NCBI RefSeq assembly: GCF_002797325.1
Contig: NZ_KZ454938.1
Location: 880,267 to 944,266 of the forward strand
Source of the DNA: Bacillus sp. FJAT-45037
GTDB taxonomy: Bacteria; Bacillota; Bacilli; Bacillales; Bacillaceae_D
DNA: 64,000 nt
Direction of reading: 5' to 3'
Position numbers and translations under genes: made by a program
The notes under the pieces: model-generated
What the model was told of the DNA's origin: nothing
What the model saw: the letters and a program-made list of their open reading frames with translations, nothing else
Database searches by the model: none
In this document: positions 60,733-64,000 of the stretch, piece after piece
How the letters are laid out: every line of letters starts with the position of its first letter
Numbering within the stretch: position 1 is the stretch's first letter

Positions 60733-62268
60733 ATGAATGCTTGGCAACAGGACGTCTATTTTTGGCAGCTCGTCCATCACTATGTTTTTCATAAGGGGTT
60801 TCGCTTGCTTCATCAAAAAAATAAAGAAGTATGGCTAGAAGATGTGGACCAAAAGCCAAAAAGAATTTTGCGCTTAGTAAGAGCAGACATAGATTGGAGA
60901 AACCATTTAAAAAAAGACGTAGAAGAAACGGTGAAAAGAGCCGATCTTCTGCGTCGACAGTTAAGACAGAAGAAGGTAGAAGGCGATACAATTTATGTAA
61001 TGAGCCATCTGCCAGTGGATGAGTGGGAAGAGCTTGAGAAGCCATTTTATATTGGTAAGAAGCAACAAACGAAGATGACGATGACAGTCATTACTTCTGA
61101 ATTATCAGAGAAGCAGCGCATCGCAAATAGCAGGTTGAAAGGCGATGAGATCCCTCCTTTTCCTATTTATGAAGATGTCGACATGGCCGAAGTCGTCATT
61201 GGACGATTGAAGCGCGAAGTGAGGCAACATGCAAAAAAACAAGAAGAAGAAATAAGATCGATTTTCTTATATGGCAAGCCGTTTGCTACTTACACGTTAT
61301 TACTATTCATTGCAATTATGTATTATATCGTCGAACAAAACGGGAGCAGTACGTCTGTGTTAACGTTAATTGAGTTTGGAGCAAAGTACAATCCAGCAAT
61401 CATCGATGGTGAGTGGTGGCGTTTATTTAGTGCTATGTTTTTACATATTGGCATCTTTCACCTCCTTATGAATTCACTTGCTCTGTTTTATTTAGGTAGT
61501 GCGGTAGAGAGGATGTTCGGTACGAGTCGTTTTGTTCTTATATATTTTGTAGCAGGATTAATCGGTTCCATTGCAAGCTTTGCTTTTAACGACCAAGTCT
61601 CAGCAGGAGCTTCTGGTGCGATCTTTGGTTGTTTTGGTGCCTTGCTCTACTTTGGAGTGACTCATCCGAAGCTTTTTTTCCGCACGATGGGAATGAATGT
61701 CCTCGTCATCTTATCAATCAATTTAGTGTTTGGCTTTGTTGTTCCGATGGTTGATAACGGTGCGCATATCGGCGGGCTTGTCGGAGGATTTATGGCAGCT
61801 CTGATCGTGCAACTTCCTAAACAAAAGCCAAGTAAAAAACAATGGCTCTTTCTTCTGGCAACGGTGATTGGAGCTGTTAGTTTGTTCGGGTATGCAATGA
61901 AGGGAAATAGTAGTGAGATGACGGCCGTTGTATCCCTTCAAGTTGCACAAGAATACCTTGAGCAAGACCAATTTGATAAGGCTTATCCATACGTTGAAAC
62001 CGCGCTAGAAGCAGATGAAGAGTTAGCTGATGGCCACTTCTTTCTCGGATATATCAAGTATGAAGAGGAATCCTATGACCAAGCAAGGGTTTCCTTTGAA
62101 CGAGCAGCTGAGCTACGTCCAGATTTTCATCAAGCGCATTATAATTTAGGATTATCTTATATGCAGCTTGATGAAGAAGAAAAGGCGATCCGCTCGTTTG
62201 AAGAAGCGATCGCCTTAGCCCCTAATGAAGAAATGTATAACGAAGTGTATCAGCAGTTTACAGAGTAA
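60733..62268 (+). CDS. gluP: Rhomboid intramembrane protease GluP
   Basis: A 511-residue membrane protease, like B. subtilis YqgP/GluP, which cleaves substrates such as MgtE. A soluble N-terminal domain (1-175) precedes six to seven membrane segments carrying the catalytic pair Ser294 (GASG) and His345 (NGAHIGG), with HLLMN at 243-247 stabilising the oxyanion. The C-terminus (about 390-505) holds TPR repeats (YLEQDQFDKAYPYVETALEA). GTGAGTC precedes the ATG. In B. subtilis the order is yqgN, yqgO, yqgP, glcK. Confidence 0.94.
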   Translation: MNAWQQDVYFWQLVHHYVFHKGFRLLHQKNKEVWLEDVDQKPKRILRLVRADIDWRNHLKKDVEETVKRADLLRRQLRQKKVEGDTIYVMSHLPVDEWEELEKPFYIGKKQQTKMTMTVITSELSEKQRIANSRLKGDEIPPFPIYEDVDMAEVVIGRLKREVRQHAKKQEEEIRSIFLYGKPFATYTLLLFIAIMYYIVEQNGSSTSVLTLIEFGAKYNPAIIDGEWWRLFSAMFLHIGIFHLLMNSLALFYLGSAVERMFGTSRFVLIYFVAGLIGSIASFAFNDQVSAGASGAIFGCFGALLYFGVTHPKLFFRTMGMNVLVILSINLVFGFVVPMVDNGAHIGGLVGGFMAALIVQLPKQKPSKKQWLFLLATVIGAVSLFGYAMKGNSSEMTAVVSLQVAQEYLEQDQFDKAYPYVETALEADEELADGHFFLGYIKYEEESYDQARVSFERAAELRPDFHQAHYNLGLSYMQLDEEEKAIRSFEEAIALAPNEEMYNEVYQQFTE

Positions 62269-62271
62269 AGA

Positions 62272-63147
62272 TTAATTTATCGATTGCATGAGTTGTATCG
62301 GTTGATCTTCTGCGGTACGGAATAAAATAAACACATGATCTGGTTTTTCTTTAGGTATGACGATGAGTGGAACTGTACTTCCTATAGGGCTTACAGCAGA
62401 ACCATTCACATCGATCCCTAACACATAATTTTTATACAGACCCTCAAAGAGGCCACCGAGAAATTTGGTGGTCTCTTCCGTCGTTAAGCCCGGAAGCGGT
62501 TCTGTTTGATAATGGTCGATCTTCGTTAACGGGATTCGACTATAATCTGAAGCGGGGATTTGATAAAAGTCATATAAGTCATCCCAATCATAGCTTTGCT
62601 GTTGATCTAATATATAATCTAGGATTCGTTTGCTTTCTTTATCTTCTTCTGTTTCAGGAATTTTAAAGGCATGCAACGCGCTTAGTGGTGAGTCAATGAC
62701 GTAAAGCTGATCTGTACTCATCGTTTGAGCGCTTCGAAATTCATCATTTGCTCTTCTAAGTTCTGCGTGATGAAAGGTAATCACTTCATAATGCCCGCTA
62801 TCCTCGGCCGATACTTCTTTATCTTGTCCAAGGAGGTCAGTATTTTCTTCCCATTTCGCCATCGTATCTTTTAATACACCATCTTCAAATAAAAGAGAAA
62901 CATCTTGTCTAAGAGGCGCCACTTCATTTAAGACAGACAACGTATCCCATTTTAATTTGTACTCGTCTTCATCCATTGATTGTAGGAACTCTACATTAGA
63001 GCTTGCCTCGATAAAAGATGCATTAGGGTCAATAGGAAACGTCGTTAAGGTTTCACGTAAAAGGTTTGGTTTTCCATAAATAGATAGAAATAAGCCAACC
63101 ATGATAGCGGCTGCGAGAATGGTGAAAACAATGGTTTGTTTTTTCAA
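62272..63147 (-). CDS. Membrane-anchored extracytoplasmic protein, unknown
   Basis: A 291-residue protein with an N-terminal membrane segment (about 4-20; TIVFTILAAAIMVGLFLSI) and an extracytoplasmic domain rich in acidic residues. No family was recognised. TTG 63147 was chosen because GGAGGGG is well spaced and a membrane anchor follows at once; the ORF runs on to 63435 but that part overlaps the divergent spore-germination gene. It faces convergent gluP and divergent spoVAF-like. Confidence 0.7.
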   Translation of the reverse strand: MKKQTIVFTILAAAIMVGLFLSIYGKPNLLRETLTTFPIDPNASFIEASSNVEFLQSMDEDEYKLKWDTLSVLNEVAPLRQDVSLLFEDGVLKDTMAKWEENTDLLGQDKEVSAEDSGHYEVITFHHAELRRANDEFRSAQTMSTDQLYVIDSPLSALHAFKIPETEEDKESKRILDYILDQQQSYDWDDLYDFYQIPASDYSRIPLTKIDHYQTEPLPGLTTEETTKFLGGLFEGLYKNYVLGIDVNGSAVSPIGSTVPLIVIPKEKPDHVFILFRTAEDQPIQLMQSIN

Positions 63148-63271
63148 AATAAGCCCCTCCACTTTGCAAACGGTTGTCTCAATCATATGATGCTTGTTCG
63201 AAAAATATGAATAACATGCATGTTTTGTACTTGAACTGCAAACAATGACAAGGATAAATGGAGGTGCAGAT

Positions 63272-64000
63272 ATGACCCAAGAGGAAATAATACATAAAGT
63301 CTCCAATGATTTTTCAAGCAATATCGCTTTTTTAAAAAAAGAATTAGCTGTTGATGACAGCTTCGATCTCATATATTTGGAGCAAGAACATGGCGGGAGA
63401 AAGATGGGGATGTTTCTCGTTGATGGCTTTGCCAAAGATCAAGCCCTTACGCAAATTCAGCGTGAACTTTCTCGGACAACAGAAAGAATGCTTAAAGATA
63501 AGCCGATCGATACGTTAATAAAGAGTAGAATTCCGTTTGTCGAGATTGAAACAACAAATGATTTAGATAATGTCGTCGATCAAGTATTAGCTGGCCCAAC
63601 TGCACTAGTTGTTGAAGGATGCGACTATGTGATCTTATTAGATACAAGAGAGTATCCGGTTAGGGGACCAGAGGAACCTGATACAGAACAAGTGATTCGT
63701 GGATCTAAAGATGGTTTTGTTGAGACACTCGTGATGAATGCAGCACTGATTCGAAGACGAGTCAGGGACAAAACGTTACGAGTCGAGTATGTTCAAGTCG
63801 GAAGGCGCTCGAAAACGGACATAGCCATCACCTATATAGCGGATATTGCTGATCATACGTATGTTGAGAAAATAAAAGCAGCAATTGAAAAGATCGATAC
63901 GGACGGGTTACCAATGGCTGATAAAACCATTGAAGAATTTATTTTCGGTCATCATTACAATCCGTATCCCTTAGCAAGATATACAGAGCGTCCTGATGTG
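63272..64000 (+). CDS. SpoVAF/GerA family spore germination protein, 5' part
   Basis: The first 243 codons of a gene that runs off the window in frame. It starts MTQEEIIHKVSNDFSSNIAF and contains the GerA-type soluble domain with YVQVGRRSKTDIAITYI, VVEGCDYVILLDTREYPVRG, RRRVRDKTLRVEY and FIFGHHYNPYPLARYTERPD, closest to SpoVAF in memory. The membrane half is beyond the end. It should act in the spore inner membrane in germinant response or DPA-related signalling. ATG follows GGAGGTG. No other spoVA genes are visible. Confidence 0.85.
   Translation, partial: MTQEEIIHKVSNDFSSNIAFLKKELAVDDSFDLIYLEQEHGGRKMGMFLVDGFAKDQALTQIQRELSRTTERMLKDKPIDTLIKSRIPFVEIETTNDLDNVVDQVLAGPTALVVEGCDYVILLDTREYPVRGPEEPDTEQVIRGSKDGFVETLVMNAALIRRRVRDKTLRVEYVQVGRRSKTDIAITYIADIADHTYVEKIKAAIEKIDTDGLPMADKTIEEFIFGHHYNPYPLARYTERPDV

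Noticed and set aside
63195-63260. SigG/SigF promoter before the spoVAF-like gene
   Set aside because: TGAATA and GCATG occur, but no CATACTA-type -10 lies at the right distance; CAAACAA is a poor match.
62272-63435. 387-residue version of the anchored unknown protein
   Set aside because: The N-terminal 96 codons overlap the well-supported divergent spoVAF-like gene and lack a ribosome site; the TTG at 63147 has one and precedes the membrane anchor.
1-64000. Prophage, insertion sequence, integron or defence island
   Set aside because: No transposase, integrase, phage structural, restriction or toxin-antitoxin gene was seen; the gene order is colinear with B. subtilis almost throughout.

Overview
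The window is chromosomal DNA from a low-GC, spore-forming Firmicute, most likely an alkaliphilic or salt-tolerant Bacillaceae of the Alkalihalobacillus/Halalkalibacter type. Gene order follows the Bacillus subtilis block from dgkA to yqgP closely: dgkA, cdd, era, yqzL, recO, glyQS, ccpN, yqfL, yqxD, dnaG, sigA, cccA, trmK, yqfO, ispH, yqfQ, cshB, nfo, yqfT, zur, yqfW, yqfX, ispG, yqfZ, sodA, yqgE, pbpA, rpmG, yqgN and gluP. An NhaC-type sodium/proton antiporter and the absence of phage, insertion sequence, CRISPR or plasmid genes fit a core region of an alkaliphile chromosome. Genus and species are inference only.

Layout. 0-21 kb: lipid and nucleoside kinase/deaminase genes, ribosome GTPase era, recO, a glycine T-box with glyQS, the ccpN/yqfL carbon-control pair, the dnaG-sigA macromolecular synthesis operon, cccA, trmK, yqfO, then ispH, a CarD-type regulator, yqfQ, cshB, nfo and yqfT. 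21-33 kb: an orphan soluble histidine kinase behind a SigH-like promoter, an Mn-type ABC importer, a lytic transglycosylase-like protein, ppx-ppk, and a second metal ABC importer with two permeases ending in zur. Neither importer has a binding-protein gene beside it. 33-41 kb: small proteins, yqfW, yqfX, ispG, yqfZ, an MFS pump, a DUF1002 protein, an NfeD protein and a DUF1189 protein. 41.2-41.7 kb: five tRNA genes (Asn, Met, His, Ile2, Ser). 41.7-47.4 kb: uppP, sodA, an MFS protein, a 6S RNA gene and pbpA. 48.6-55.2 kb: a polysaccharide cluster made of a DUF4912 protein, a GH57-GT4 fusion, a nucleotidyltransferase fused to a degenerate phosphohexomutase, and a GH15-like gene lacking its catalytic domain. 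55.2-64 kb: rpmG, yqgN, a DUF92 protein, a MoeB-type enzyme, nhaC, a HAD hydrolase, gluP, an anchored unknown protein and the start of a spoVAF/gerA-type gene that runs off the window.

The most unusual signals are outside the genes. A composite intergenic element occurs three times: near 2.5-2.9 kb (+), 22.56-23.0 kb (-) and 25.88-26.06 kb (-). It consists of head-to-tail modules starting AGAAAAGCGGA and ending AGCTAGACA, followed by a run of about 21-nt units built on TTTGCGCGAAA. Copies 1 and 2 differ by paired changes that keep a stem intact, which suggests a selected structure. A related 39-nt unit is duplicated at 43.5 kb, and a different pair of long hairpin elements lies at 33.45-33.82 kb.

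The best candidate for an under-described protein system is the 48.6-55.2 kb cluster, probably a cytoplasmic alpha-glucan or related polysaccharide synthesis unit. No wholly new system could be demonstrated from sequence alone.
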